Source: Kribbella sp. ALI-6-A
GTDB lineage: Bacteria > Actinomycetota > Actinomycetes > Propionibacteriales > Kribbellaceae
Length of the DNA stretch: 64,000 nucleotides
Direction: 5' to 3'
Assembly: GCF_001984195.1 (NCBI RefSeq)
Contig: NZ_MTQN01000011.1
Span: 868,001 to 932,000, forward strand
Every line of letters begins with the position of its first letter. Positions within the stretch are counted from its first letter, which is position 1. Below the pieces are notes generated by a model. That model ran no database searches and was not told the DNA's origin. It saw only the letters and a list, made by a program, of their open reading frames with translations. Made by a program: the position numbers and the translations under genes. Positions 8,420-17,288 of the stretch are shown here, in pieces.

Positions 8420-10011
8420 CGGGTCTCCTCCAACAACTCACGCACTGTCTGACGGTCGTCGAACGGGTGGATCACGCCGCCGACGTCCTGGCCTGTCTCG
8501 TGGCCCTTGCCCAGCACGACCACCGTGTCACCGGGGCCGGCCAGCTCGATCGCGGTCCGGATCGCGGCCCGCCGGTCGCCGACCTCGCGCAGGTCCACGT
8601 CCGGTACGGCGGCGCGCGCGCCCTCGAGCGCGGCGGCGCGGATCGCGGCCGGGTCCTCGCTGCGCGGGTTGTCGTCGGTGACGATCACCACGTCGGCCGC
8701 CCGGGCCGCGGCGGCGCCCATCGCCGGGCGCTTCCACGGGTCGCGGTCGCCACCGCAGCCGACCACGGCGTACAGGCGGCCCTTGGTCGCGCCACGGGCG
8801 GCGCGCAGCGCCAGCTCCACCGCGTCGGGGGTGTGGGCGAAGTCGACGATCACCGCGAGGCCGTCGCGCTGGAAGGTCTCCATCCGGCCCGGCACCCGCG
8901 CGTCGCGCAGACCGGCGGCGATCTCGTCGGCCGGGACGCCGACCTGCCGCAGCATCGCGACCGCGAGCAGCGCGTTGGCCACGTTGAAGTCGCCGGGCAG
9001 CACGATCTCGATCGTCAGCTGTTCGTCCGGACCACGGACGTCGATCACCGTGCTGCCGTGCTCGGACTGGTGGGTCCCGGCGACGGTCCAGTCAGCGTCG
9101 CGGGTGGTGGAGACGGTCACCAATGGGACGACGGTCTGCGCGGCCAGGCGCCGGCCGTACTTGTCGTCGATGTTCACCACGGCCAGATCACACCGCTGCG
9201 GGGTGAACAGCGACGCCTTCGCGGCGAAGTACTCCTCGAACGTCTTGTGGAAATCCAGGTGGTCCTGGCTCAGGTTCGTGAAGCCGGCGACCGCATAGCG
9301 GGCGCCGTCGACGCGGCCCTTGGCCAGCGCGTGGCTGGAGACCTCCATCGCGCACCAGGCCACCTGCTGCTCGCGCATCACCGCGAACAGCGCCTGCAGG
9401 TCGGTCGCCTCCGGCGTGGTCATCGCGCTCTTCACGACCTGGTCGCCGATCCGCGTCTCGATCGTGCCGACCAGAGCGGCGGGGCCGAGCCGGCGCAGCA
9501 CCGCATCGAGCAGGAAACTCGTGGTGGTCTTGCCGTTGGTGCCGGTGACGCCGAGCAGCCGCAGCTCCTTGGTCGGTTCGCCGTACACCTTGGAGGCGAC
9601 GGCGCCGAGCACAGCGCGCGGGTCGGAGACCACCAGCAGCGGCAGCCCGGCCGTCAGCGCACGCTCGACCCCGGCGGGATCGGTCAGTACGGCGACCGCT
9701 CCGCTCGCCTGCGCACCGGCGACGAAGGCCGCGCCGTGCGTCGCGGCGCCCGGCAGAGCGGCGTACAGGTCGCCGGGGCGGATCGAGCGGGAGTCGAGCG
9801 AGACGCCGGTGACCAGGACCTCGGCGGCACCCGCCGGGACGTCGGCTCCGGCGGTTCTGGCCAGGTCGGCGAGGGCGACCGGTACGGTGTGCCGCGGCCT
9901 GATCGCGGCTACGGCTCCGCCTGCGGCGGTAGGGGTGGACACGGCCCCAGAGGCTACCGTTCCGGGGCCTGTGACACCTACCTGACCCTCGGTCACCGTG
10001 CGGGCGGTCAC
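8416..10011 (-). CDS. murE: UDP-MurNAc-L-Ala-D-Glu--diaminopimelate ligase MurE
   Basis: MurE adds the third residue of the stem peptide. The P-loop GTNGKTTT is at about 157-164, and DNPR (about 447-450) is the motif associated with diaminopimelate rather than lysine recognition. Whether the isomer is LL or meso cannot be read from this. I chose the GTG at 10011 because it overlaps the ftsI stop as GTGA, giving 531 residues. No good Shine-Dalgarno lies upstream, and the first 30 residues are low-complexity, so an internal GTG (for example the one giving VSTPTAAGG) is possible. Confidence 0.93.
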   Translation of the reverse strand: MTARTVTEGQVGVTGPGTVASGAVSTPTAAGGAVAAIRPRHTVPVALADLARTAGADVPAGAAEVLVTGVSLDSRSIRPGDLYAALPGAATHGAAFVAGAQASGAVAVLTDPAGVERALTAGLPLLVVSDPRAVLGAVASKVYGEPTKELRLLGVTGTNGKTTTSFLLDAVLRRLGPAALVGTIETRIGDQVVKSAMTTPEATDLQALFAVMREQQVAWCAMEVSSHALAKGRVDGARYAVAGFTNLSQDHLDFHKTFEEYFAAKASLFTPQRCDLAVVNIDDKYGRRLAAQTVVPLVTVSTTRDADWTVAGTHQSEHGSTVIDVRGPDEQLTIEIVLPGDFNVANALLAVAMLRQVGVPADEIAAGLRDARVPGRMETFQRDGLAVIVDFAHTPDAVELALRAARGATKGRLYAVVGCGGDRDPWKRPAMGAAAARAADVVIVTDDNPRSEDPAAIRAAALEGARAAVPDVDLREVGDRRAAIRTAIELAGPGDTVVVLGKGHETGQDVGGVIHPFDDRQTVRELLEETR

Positions 10012-12233
10012 CAGGTGATCGGAACGTTCGGCTGCTTCGCACCGGTCGGCGGTACGGCGTATTTCTGCAGCGCGTAGCTCATCACGTCCCGGAACACCGG
10101 ACCTCCCTGGAAACCACCACCGCGCCCGTTGGTCGGGTCCTGAAGTACGACGTACGTCACGAACCGCGGGTTGTCGGCCGGAGCGAATCCGGAAAAAGAC
10201 GTCGCCCACTTGCGGTAGCAACCGCAGGCCGAGTCGACCTGCTGCGCCGTTCCGGTCTTGCCGGCCACCCGGTAGCCCGCGATCGCGGCCTGCGGCGCGG
10301 TGCCGTTGTCGGCGGTGACCGCCTCCATCATCGTCGAGACCTGCTTCGCGGCCGACTCGCTGACCACGCGGCGCGGCTCGGCGGCCTTGTTCGGCGTGAC
10401 GTTGCCGTCCGCGTCGATCCAGTTCTTCACCAGCTTCGGCGGCATGTAGACCCCGCCGTTGGCCACCGCGTTGACCGCCGCGGCCATCTGGACGGCGTTG
10501 GCCGACAGCCCCTGGCCGAACGCGACGTTCGACCGGGTCAGCTCGCTCCACTCGTCGCCCGGCGGCATCAGGCCGCGGCTTTCGCCGGGGAAGTCGATCC
10601 CGGTCGGCTCGCCGAAGCCGAACTTCTTCAGGTAGTGCACGAAGTCCGTGACCGGCATCTGCTGGGCCGCCATGATCGTGCCGACGTTCGACGACTTGGC
10701 GATCACGCCGGCCATCGTCAGGTTCAGCACACCGTGGTCGAAGTGGTCGCGAATGGTCCGCCGCTGCACGGTGTAGGAGCCGGGCACCTTGAGCTTGGTG
10801 TCCAGCGAGATCAGCCCGGCGTCGGCCAGCGCCGCCATCGTGACCACCTTCTGCACACTGCCCGGCTCGTAGACCTGCTCCAGCGCGCGGTTCTTCAGCG
10901 CGCTGGTCTTGACCGGCTTGTTCGGGTCGAAGCTCGGGTAGTTGGCCATCACCGGGATCTCGCCGGTCTTGGTGTCCATCACGACCACCGTTCCCGAGCT
11001 GGCCTTCCACTGCTTGACCGCCTGCTCGATCCGCCGCTCGGCGAACCACTGCAGGTCGGCGTCCAGGGTGAGCTGCGCGGTCAGGCCCGGCTTCGGCTCC
11101 TCGACGGTGTGGTCGGCGTTCGGGATCTTGTTGCCCTTGGCGTCGACCTCGTACATCGCCTTGCCGTCCTGGCCGGACAGCTTGTCGTTCAGGCCGTACT
11201 CCAGCCCGGCCAGCCCCTTGCCCTCGGCACCGACCACGCCGACCACGTTGGCCGCGATGGTGCCGTTGGGGTGACTGCGGACCGGGTCGGCCTCGGTGTA
11301 GAGGCCGGCCAGCAACGGTTTGTGCTGATCTTTGGGCAGGCCCTTGTTCTGGTCCTTGATCGCGGTGTTGCGCCGCTTGATCTCGTCGGTGATCTGGTTC
11401 CAGGTCTGCGGGCTGACCTGGTTGGCGAGCACGACGTACCGGCCCTTGCCGGTGAGCTTCTTCATCAGCGTCGCGTAGTCGGTCGACGACAGCCGGGGCG
11501 CCAGGACGCCGGCCAGCTGGCTCGCGATCTTCGCGGTCTGGGTCGGGTCGGCGGTGATCGCCACCGCGTCCTCGGACACCGACAGCGGGACGCCGTTGCG
11601 GTCCAGGATCGAGCCACGCGAGGCGTGCAGCACGAACGGCTTGGTGTTCTCGCGCACCGCGGCGGCGGCGTACCGGTCGGGGTCGACGCCCTGCAGCATC
11701 ACCAACCGGCCGGCGAACAGCGACAGCACGAAGGCCATCACCACGAACGTCGCCCGCAGCCGCAGCGTCGGCCGCCCGAGCTTCAGCAGCCGCGGCGGCT
11801 TCTTCGGCCGCGGCTTGCGCGGCGGCCGCCGGTTCTGCGGCGGGCGCTTGCGCGGAGCCGCGGTCTTCTTGGCGAGCGGCCTCCCGTCCGGGCCGACCTT
11901 CCTGGCCTGCGGTCGGCCGTCCGGCCCGACGCGCCGGGCGCTGTCGGCACTCTTGCGCGGCCGGCTGGCGGCGGTCTTTTTGGTGGCTCGCCGCGGTGCT
12001 TCCTGCTCGTCCCGCGTCCGTCGTGGCTCTACGGGGCGCCGACGCGGCTGGTCCTCGCGCTGACGTGGTTCTCTGCGCTTCCGCTCGTCCGGAGCCGGGC
12101 GGCGGGGACGCTGTGCAGCCGGGCGGCCGCTCTCTGTGGCGGGACGACGGGACGACGGAGCCTTGCGGGGCGGGTTGCCTCGCCCCGGCTCGCCACGTTT
12201 GCGTGGTGGCTCGTCTCCCCGTCGTTCCGTCAT
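10008..12233 (-). CDS. ftsI: Septal class B penicillin-binding protein FtsI
   Basis: FtsI is the septal transpeptidase that cross-links peptidoglycan with FtsW. The 741-residue protein has an unusually long, Arg/Lys/Pro-rich cytoplasmic head (1-157) that includes a tandem VGPDGRP-x-A-(R/K)K repeat near 102-123. One membrane helix (about 158-181) is followed by the PBP dimerisation region and the transpeptidase domain. Catalytic motifs are intact: SVQK (459-462), SSN (514-516) and KTGT (659-662). It starts 4 nt after the ftsL-like gene. The basic head is low complexity and probably disordered. Confidence 0.96.
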   Translation of the reverse strand: MTERRGDEPPRKRGEPGRGNPPRKAPSSRRPATESGRPAAQRPRRPAPDERKRREPRQREDQPRRRPVEPRRTRDEQEAPRRATKKTAASRPRKSADSARRVGPDGRPQARKVGPDGRPLAKKTAAPRKRPPQNRRPPRKPRPKKPPRLLKLGRPTLRLRATFVVMAFVLSLFAGRLVMLQGVDPDRYAAAAVRENTKPFVLHASRGSILDRNGVPLSVSEDAVAITADPTQTAKIASQLAGVLAPRLSSTDYATLMKKLTGKGRYVVLANQVSPQTWNQITDEIKRRNTAIKDQNKGLPKDQHKPLLAGLYTEADPVRSHPNGTIAANVVGVVGAEGKGLAGLEYGLNDKLSGQDGKAMYEVDAKGNKIPNADHTVEEPKPGLTAQLTLDADLQWFAERRIEQAVKQWKASSGTVVVMDTKTGEIPVMANYPSFDPNKPVKTSALKNRALEQVYEPGSVQKVVTMAALADAGLISLDTKLKVPGSYTVQRRTIRDHFDHGVLNLTMAGVIAKSSNVGTIMAAQQMPVTDFVHYLKKFGFGEPTGIDFPGESRGLMPPGDEWSELTRSNVAFGQGLSANAVQMAAAVNAVANGGVYMPPKLVKNWIDADGNVTPNKAAEPRRVVSESAAKQVSTMMEAVTADNGTAPQAAIAGYRVAGKTGTAQQVDSACGCYRKWATSFSGFAPADNPRFVTYVVLQDPTNGRGGGFQGGPVFRDVMSYALQKYAVPPTGAKQPNVPITW

Positions 12234-12237
12234 CCGA

Positions 12238-12852
12238 TCATCCCCCGGTCGGTCGGTTGGTCCCTGTGGTCGTGGCCGCAGGCGGCTTGGTGGTCGTGGC
12301 GGCCGGCGGGTTCACCGTCGTACCGGCCGGTGGGTTGGCGGTCGTGTTCGCGGGCGGCCGCGCCGTACCGGCTGGTGGCGGTGAGGCGACCGGCGGCTTC
12401 GGCTTCGGCTTCACCGGCTGCTGCTCCGGGCCGAACATGGCAGCGCCGGACCCCGCCTTGCCCTCCTCCGGTACGCCGAGCACCCGCCCGTCGGACAGCC
12501 GCAGGAACACCGGGTTCGGGTTCGGCACCATGCCCATCCGCAGCGCCCGGTCGGCCAGGTTCTGCGGCGACTCCAGCGTGCGGACCTGCCGCTCCAGCTG
12601 CTCCTGCTGGTCGCGCAACTGGTCGGCCTGCTGGTTCAGCGCCGTCACCTGGAACGTGCCGCGCTGCAGCTCGGTGTTGAGCAGCAGCAGGCCGACCAGT
12701 CCGGCCGCGAGCAGCGCGACCACGAACAGGACGAACGGCATCCGCGGCGGCCGGAACGGCGCGCCGTACACGATCCGCAGCTTCGGCTCTTGCTTCTTGA
12801 CCGGTGCGGCCGGCGTGACCCGTGCTTTCGACGGGCTGAAGACAGTACTCAT
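12238..12852 (-). CDS. ftsL: FtsL-like septum protein with Pro/Thr-rich tail
   Basis: This small bitopic protein sits where actinobacteria keep ftsL, between rsmH and ftsI. Residues 1-38 are basic and cytoplasmic, 39-59 form the membrane helix, and 62-95 are Gln/Leu/Glu-rich and predicted to be a coiled coil, which in FtsL pairs with FtsB. From about 148 to 204 the protein becomes a Pro/Thr/Ala repeat (units like NPPAGTT, NPPAATTTK), longer than in most FtsL proteins and probably an extracytoplasmic linker. It overlaps the rsmH stop by one base (TGATG). FtsL identity rests on topology and position. Confidence 0.85.
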   Translation of the reverse strand: MSTVFSPSKARVTPAAPVKKQEPKLRIVYGAPFRPPRMPFVLFVVALLAAGLVGLLLLNTELQRGTFQVTALNQQADQLRDQQEQLERQVRTLESPQNLADRALRMGMVPNPNPVFLRLSDGRVLGVPEEGKAGSGAAMFGPEQQPVKPKPKPPVASPPPAGTARPPANTTANPPAGTTVNPPAATTTKPPAATTTGTNRPTGG

Positions 12853-13829
12853 CAGGCCACCAGCCCTTTCACGCGGACCCGTTCGGCGGCCCGGACCCGG
12901 ACCGAGGCGGCCCGCGGGTTGTCCGCCAGCTCCTCCTCGGTCGGCCGTTCGGCGCCCCGCGTCAGCAACTTGAGGTACGGCTCGTGCCCGGCCGGGATCA
13001 CCGGCAGGTCGTCCGGTACGTCGGACTTCGTGCCCGCGGCCAGGGTCTGCTTGGCGATCCGGTCCTCGAGCGAGTGGTAGCTCATCACCACGATCCGCCC
13101 GTGCAGCGCGAGCGCCGCGACCGCGGCCGGCAGCGCGCGGCGCAGCACCTCGAGCTCGCCGTTGACCTCGATCCGCAGCGCCTGGAAGGTCCGCTTGGCC
13201 GGGTGTCCCCCGGTCCGGCGGGCCGCCTGCGGGATCGCGTCGCGGACCAGCTCGGACAGCCGGGCGCTGTTGGTGAACGGCTCGGTCTCCCGGGCCCGGA
13301 CGATCCGGTCGGCGATCTTGCGGGCGAACTTCTCCTCGCCGTACTGGAACAGGATCCGGGCCAGGTCGGCCGCGCTGTAGGTGTTCAGGATGTCCGCGGC
13401 CGTGGTCGGCGCGGTCGAGTCCATCCGCATGTCCAGCGGCGCGTCCTGGGAGTAGGCGAACCCACGGTCGGTCTCGTCCAGCTGCATCGACGACACCCCG
13501 AGGTCGAACAGGATCCCGTCGATCGCGGGAACGCCGAGGTCGTCGAGCACGCGCGGCAGTTCGTCGTACACGGCGTGCACGAACGTGGTGCGATCCGCGT
13601 ACGGCGCCAGGCGCTCACCGGCCAGCCGCAGCGCGGCGGGGTCCCGGTCGAGCCCGATCAGCCGGGCTTCGGGGCAGCGCTGCAGGAACGCCTCGGAATG
13701 CCCACCGAGCCCGAGCGTCGCGTCGACGAGGACGGACCCGGGCTGCTGGAGAGCCGGCGCGAGCAGAGCGACGACCCGGTCGAGCATGACGGGGACATGG
13801 CGCTCGGACGGCTGCTGGGGACCGGTCAT
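12852..13829 (-). CDS. rsmH: 16S rRNA (cytosine1402-N4)-methyltransferase RsmH (MraW)
   Basis: RsmH methylates C1402 in the decoding centre of 16S rRNA with SAM. The SAM-binding motif is VDATLGLGGHSEAFL, and the FDLGVSSMQLDE and MSYHSLEDR motifs are present. I place the start at the ATG at 13829 (325 aa, protein beginning MTGPQQPSERHVPVMLDRV), because GGGAGG lies just upstream and the family starts around HVPVM. The open frame extends 27 codons upstream to 13910, but those codons are the translated leader element. As with murD, the start codon lies inside the predicted stem of that element. Confidence 0.95.
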   Translation of the reverse strand: MTGPQQPSERHVPVMLDRVVALLAPALQQPGSVLVDATLGLGGHSEAFLQRCPEARLIGLDRDPAALRLAGERLAPYADRTTFVHAVYDELPRVLDDLGVPAIDGILFDLGVSSMQLDETDRGFAYSQDAPLDMRMDSTAPTTAADILNTYSAADLARILFQYGEEKFARKIADRIVRARETEPFTNSARLSELVRDAIPQAARRTGGHPAKRTFQALRIEVNGELEVLRRALPAAVAALALHGRIVVMSYHSLEDRIAKQTLAAGTKSDVPDDLPVIPAGHEPYLKLLTRGAERPTEEELADNPRAASVRVRAAERVRVKGLVA

Positions 13830-13935
13830 GGGGCCTCCCGCCCTGGACTGAGGAGCGGAGGGAGCAAAGCGACCGAAGTGACGAGGGAAGGGCGGGAGTT
13901 CGAGCCCCATGACCCGCCGTGCCGGAGGCGCGGCA
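13825..13935 (-). promoter_or_regulatory. Structured leader of rsmH, copy B of the duplicated element
   Basis: In the mRNA sense GTCATGGGGC (13904-13913) pairs with GCCCCATGAC (13825-13834), and CCCGCCCT (13889-13896) pairs with AGGGCGGG (13837-13844). The 44-nt loop differs from copy A at about three positions. Relative to copy A, one C-G pair has become U-A and one G-C pair has flipped to C-G, so both arms changed together. GGGAGG and the rsmH ATG sit in the 3' arm. The common 5' flank GCCGCGCCTCCGGCACGGCG is identical in both copies. Confidence 0.7.
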
Positions 13936-14060
13936 TCAGAACGGTCATGGCGTCAGCCCACCCGTTCCCTGCGCGTCGCGCTCAGCACCGTCCATCTCGA
14001 CCCTTCCGTAGCCGCGGGAGCGACCCTGCCCCCGCGGGTGGTGTGTCCTGCCGTATTGCT

Positions 14061-14105
14061 TGTGGGGGCGACTGGAATGTCGGGTGGAGCGAAGTGGAGC
14101 AAACT
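14061..14105 (+). promoter_or_regulatory. Possible second MraZ-box cluster, opposite orientation
   Basis: On the plus strand the pentamers TGGGG, TGGAA, TGGAG and TGGAG recur at roughly 10-bp steps (the second gap is 12 bp). They resemble the four boxes in the mraZ promoter but point the other way. They lie between mraZ and rsmH. No promoter hexamers are obvious beside them, so function is uncertain. Confidence 0.35.
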
Positions 14106-14223
14106 GTCCGTCCGGTCAGATCGCGGGTTCGCCTCCCGGGGAAGTACCCGTGGCCTTGGCGCCGGGGAAGTGGCGCCAACACCCGAGTCGGAAGTCGGAC
14201 CCGTGATCTCACCGGACGTACGG
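14104..14223 (-). ncRNA. Structured RNA in the mraZ-rsmH gap (candidate mraW motif)
   Basis: Two 25-nt arms, 14104-14128 and 14199-14223, are complementary at 21 positions. Inside them TTGGCGCC (14156-14163) pairs perfectly with GGCGCCAA (14172-14179) around an 8-nt loop. The sense strand repeats ACTTCCCCGG twice. A conserved RNA named the mraW motif has been described upstream of actinobacterial mraW genes, and this has the right place and nested form. I could not run its covariance model, so the family assignment is an inference. Confidence 0.5.
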
Positions 14224-14265
14224 CGACCACTTGTCCTCTTGCGGCAAGGCCTTGCTCGGTGCTGC

Positions 14266-14697
14266 TCAGAAGATCCCGGGCAGTACCTCCTCGGACAGGT
14301 CGGCGAACGCCTGCTCCTGCTCCTCGGAGTACCTGTTCCAGTTCTCCGTGTTCCAGATCTCCACCCTGTTCATCGCCCCGATGACGACGCAGTCGCGATC
14401 CAGTCCTGCGTAATCGCGCAGCATCGGCGGGATGGTGACCCGGCCCTGCTTGTCCGGCACCTCGTTCGAGGCTCCGGCGAACAGCATCCGCAGGTAGTCC
14501 CGGGCACCTTTGTTGGTGATCGGAGCCTGTTTCAGCTGCTCGGTCAGTTGTACGAACTCGGCTTCGGGCCACACGGACAGCGATCGCTCCTGTCCGCGGG
14601 TGATCACCAGACCCTCGGAGAGTTCGTCGCGGAACTTCGCCGGCAGGAACAGCCGTCCTTTGTCGTCGAGCTTGGGGAAGTGAGTTCCGAGGAACAC
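14266..14697 (-). CDS. mraZ: Transcriptional regulator MraZ
   Basis: MraZ is an AbrB-fold DNA-binding protein that controls the dcw operon by binding tandem boxes in its own promoter. With GTG at 14697 the protein is 143 residues, the usual family length, beginning MFLGTHFPKLDDKGRLFLPAKFR. The second DXXXR-type repeat is AGLDRDCVVIGAMNRVEIW. GGGGAGG lies 8 nt upstream of this GTG; an upstream in-frame GTG at 14706 would overlap the ribosome-binding site, so I rejected it. It is the first gene of the dcw cluster. Confidence 0.95.
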   Translation of the reverse strand: MFLGTHFPKLDDKGRLFLPAKFRDELSEGLVITRGQERSLSVWPEAEFVQLTEQLKQAPITNKGARDYLRMLFAGASNEVPDKQGRVTIPPMLRDYAGLDRDCVVIGAMNRVEIWNTENWNRYSEEQEQAFADLSEEVLPGIF

Positions 14698-14758
14698 ACG
14701 CTCCACCTCCCCGTTGCGGACTCTCCGTCTCAGGTCGAGCTGTTGTCCACCACATCAG

Positions 14759-14800
14759 TACCACTGCGCTCCACCTTACTCCACTTTGCCCCACCGTCAA
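14759..14800 (-). promoter_or_regulatory. mraZ promoter with four MraZ boxes
   Basis: On the minus strand TTGACG (14795-14800) and TAAGGT (14773-14778) are spaced by 16 bp. Superimposed are TGGGG (14789-14793), TGGAG (14779-14783), TGGAG (14769-14773) and TGGTA (14759-14763), exactly 10 bp apart. MraZ is known to bind direct TGGGN-type repeats with 5-bp spacers, so autorepression of the dcw operon by promoter occlusion follows. Confidence 0.8.
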
Positions 14801-15017
14801 CCAAATCCGCCCCGTTTCGCTCCCCCGCGCCCATTTCGCTCCCCCTCGTACATTGGGTGGGAAGGATCCACGCCGACCGGTGACGAATCAGCGACCGGCG
14901 GTGAGGCTTACTTTCGTCCGTGCCGAAACGCCCGGTAACGAAATCCGCGCAGGGCTAGGCCCGACCCCGGGCCCGGGTCAGAATGAGTCGGCCAACAACC
15001 AATGGGGAGGACTCAGG
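14801..15017. other. Divergent mraZ / moxR intergenic region
   Basis: This region separates the minus-strand dcw promoter from the plus-strand moxR operon. TTTCGCTCCCCC occurs twice as a direct repeat (14815-14826 and 14834-14845), 19 bp apart. A possible -10 for moxR is TACATT (14849-14854), without a clear -35. The remaining ~160 bp has no recognisable gene. Confidence 0.4.
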
Positions 15018-15998
<981 letters not shown>

Positions 15999-16001
15999 GA
16001 C

Positions 16002-17288
16002 ATGAGGCAGGCACTGCGCGGACTCACCACCAGGGGGCGGGCATTCGTCGCTGCCGGGATCACCGCGTCGTTGTGCGCACTGCTGCTCGGCCAGAAGGAT
16101 CTGCTGCGGGTCGGCATCCTGCTGGTCGCGCTGCCGCTGGTGGCCGCGCTGGTGGTCGGCCGCACCCGGCTCCGCCTGCAGGTACGCCGCAGTCTCGCGC
16201 CGGCGCAGGTCTCCGTCGGCAGCCAGGCCACCGTCGAGCTCATGCTGAGCAACGAGGGCCGGATGCCGGCCGGACTGCTGTTACTGGAGGACCGGATCCC
16301 CTACGTGCTCGGCCACCGGCCGCGGTTCGTGGTCGACCGGGTCAGCCCGAACTGGAAGCGCACGGTCACCTACCCGGTGAAGTCGGACGTCCGGGGGCTG
16401 TTCCAGGTCGGGCCGTTGATGCTGACGGTCGCCGACCCGTTCGGGCTGGTCGAGACCAGCCGGACCTTCGCCCGCAGCCAGCATCTGCTGGTCACGCCGC
16501 GCGTGTACAAGCTGCCCGAGGTGCGGCTCGGCTCCGACCGGGCCGGCTCCGGCGAGAACCGGCCGCGCGCGATCGCGTCGGCCGGCGAGGAGGACGCCAC
16601 CGTTCGCGAGTACCGCGACGGCGACGACCTGCGCCGGGTGCACTGGCGCTCGACCGCCCGCCGGGGCTCGCTGATGGTGCGCCGCGAGGAGCAGCCCTGG
16701 CAGAGCCGGTGCGCGATCTTCCTCGACGCCCGCACGATCTCGCACCACGGGCACGGACCGTCGTCCAGCCTGGAGTGGTCGGTCAGCGCGGTCGCCTCGA
16801 TCGGCGCGGACCGGATCCACCGCGGCTACGTCACCACGCTGCTCGGCGGACCGACCACGCTGTCCGCGATCACGCACCGCAGCTCGACCGCGGTCCACCA
16901 GCCGCTCACCACGCAGGAGCTGCTGACCGAGTGCGCCACGGTGGAGGAGCACAAGTACGCCGAGATCGGCCCGCTGCTCGGCGTGGACCGGCACATCCAG
17001 GAGCCCAGTCTCGCGATCGCCGTCCTCGGTGCCTGCACCAGTGACGACGTCACCGCGCTGAACCGCTGGCGGACCGGCCAGGCCACCGGTGTCGCGCTGC
17101 TGCTCGACGCGGCCACCTGGGCGGTCGGTGCCGAGGGCACCGAAAAGGCCAACCGGCTCGCCGCCGCCACGGAAGCCACCGAGCACGAGCTCCGCCGCAA
17201 CGGCTGGCGCGTGGCCCGGGTGCGACGCGGCGACCATCTACCGACCGTGTGGTCCGGCCTAGGACTGAGGAGCGGACGAATCGCATGA
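16002..17288 (+). CDS. DUF58 domain membrane protein
   Basis: This 428-residue protein has two N-terminal membrane helices (about 13-50), an extracytoplasmic or cytoplasmic beta region, and the DUF58 signature REYRDGDDLRRVHWRSTARRG in the middle. A vWA-like C-terminal part follows, with the stretch AIFLDART. DUF58 proteins work with MoxR ATPases; the exact task is unknown. Its stop overlaps the next gene as ATGA. The last codons (GLGLRSGRIA) coincide with a 15-bp match to the dcw leader element (see findings). Confidence 0.88.
   Translation: MRQALRGLTTRGRAFVAAGITASLCALLLGQKDLLRVGILLVALPLVAALVVGRTRLRLQVRRSLAPAQVSVGSQATVELMLSNEGRMPAGLLLLEDRIPYVLGHRPRFVVDRVSPNWKRTVTYPVKSDVRGLFQVGPLMLTVADPFGLVETSRTFARSQHLLVTPRVYKLPEVRLGSDRAGSGENRPRAIASAGEEDATVREYRDGDDLRRVHWRSTARRGSLMVRREEQPWQSRCAIFLDARTISHHGHGPSSSLEWSVSAVASIGADRIHRGYVTTLLGGPTTLSAITHRSSTAVHQPLTTQELLTECATVEEHKYAEIGPLLGVDRHIQEPSLAIAVLGACTSDDVTALNRWRTGQATGVALLLDAATWAVGAEGTEKANRLAAATEATEHELRRNGWRVARVRRGDHLPTVWSGLGLRSGRIA

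Noticed and set aside
10012..11049. In-frame N-terminal extension of murE across ftsI
   Set aside because: The extra ~350 codons are ftsI read in another frame and resemble no Mur ligase; a GTGA overlap gives a proper start at 10011.
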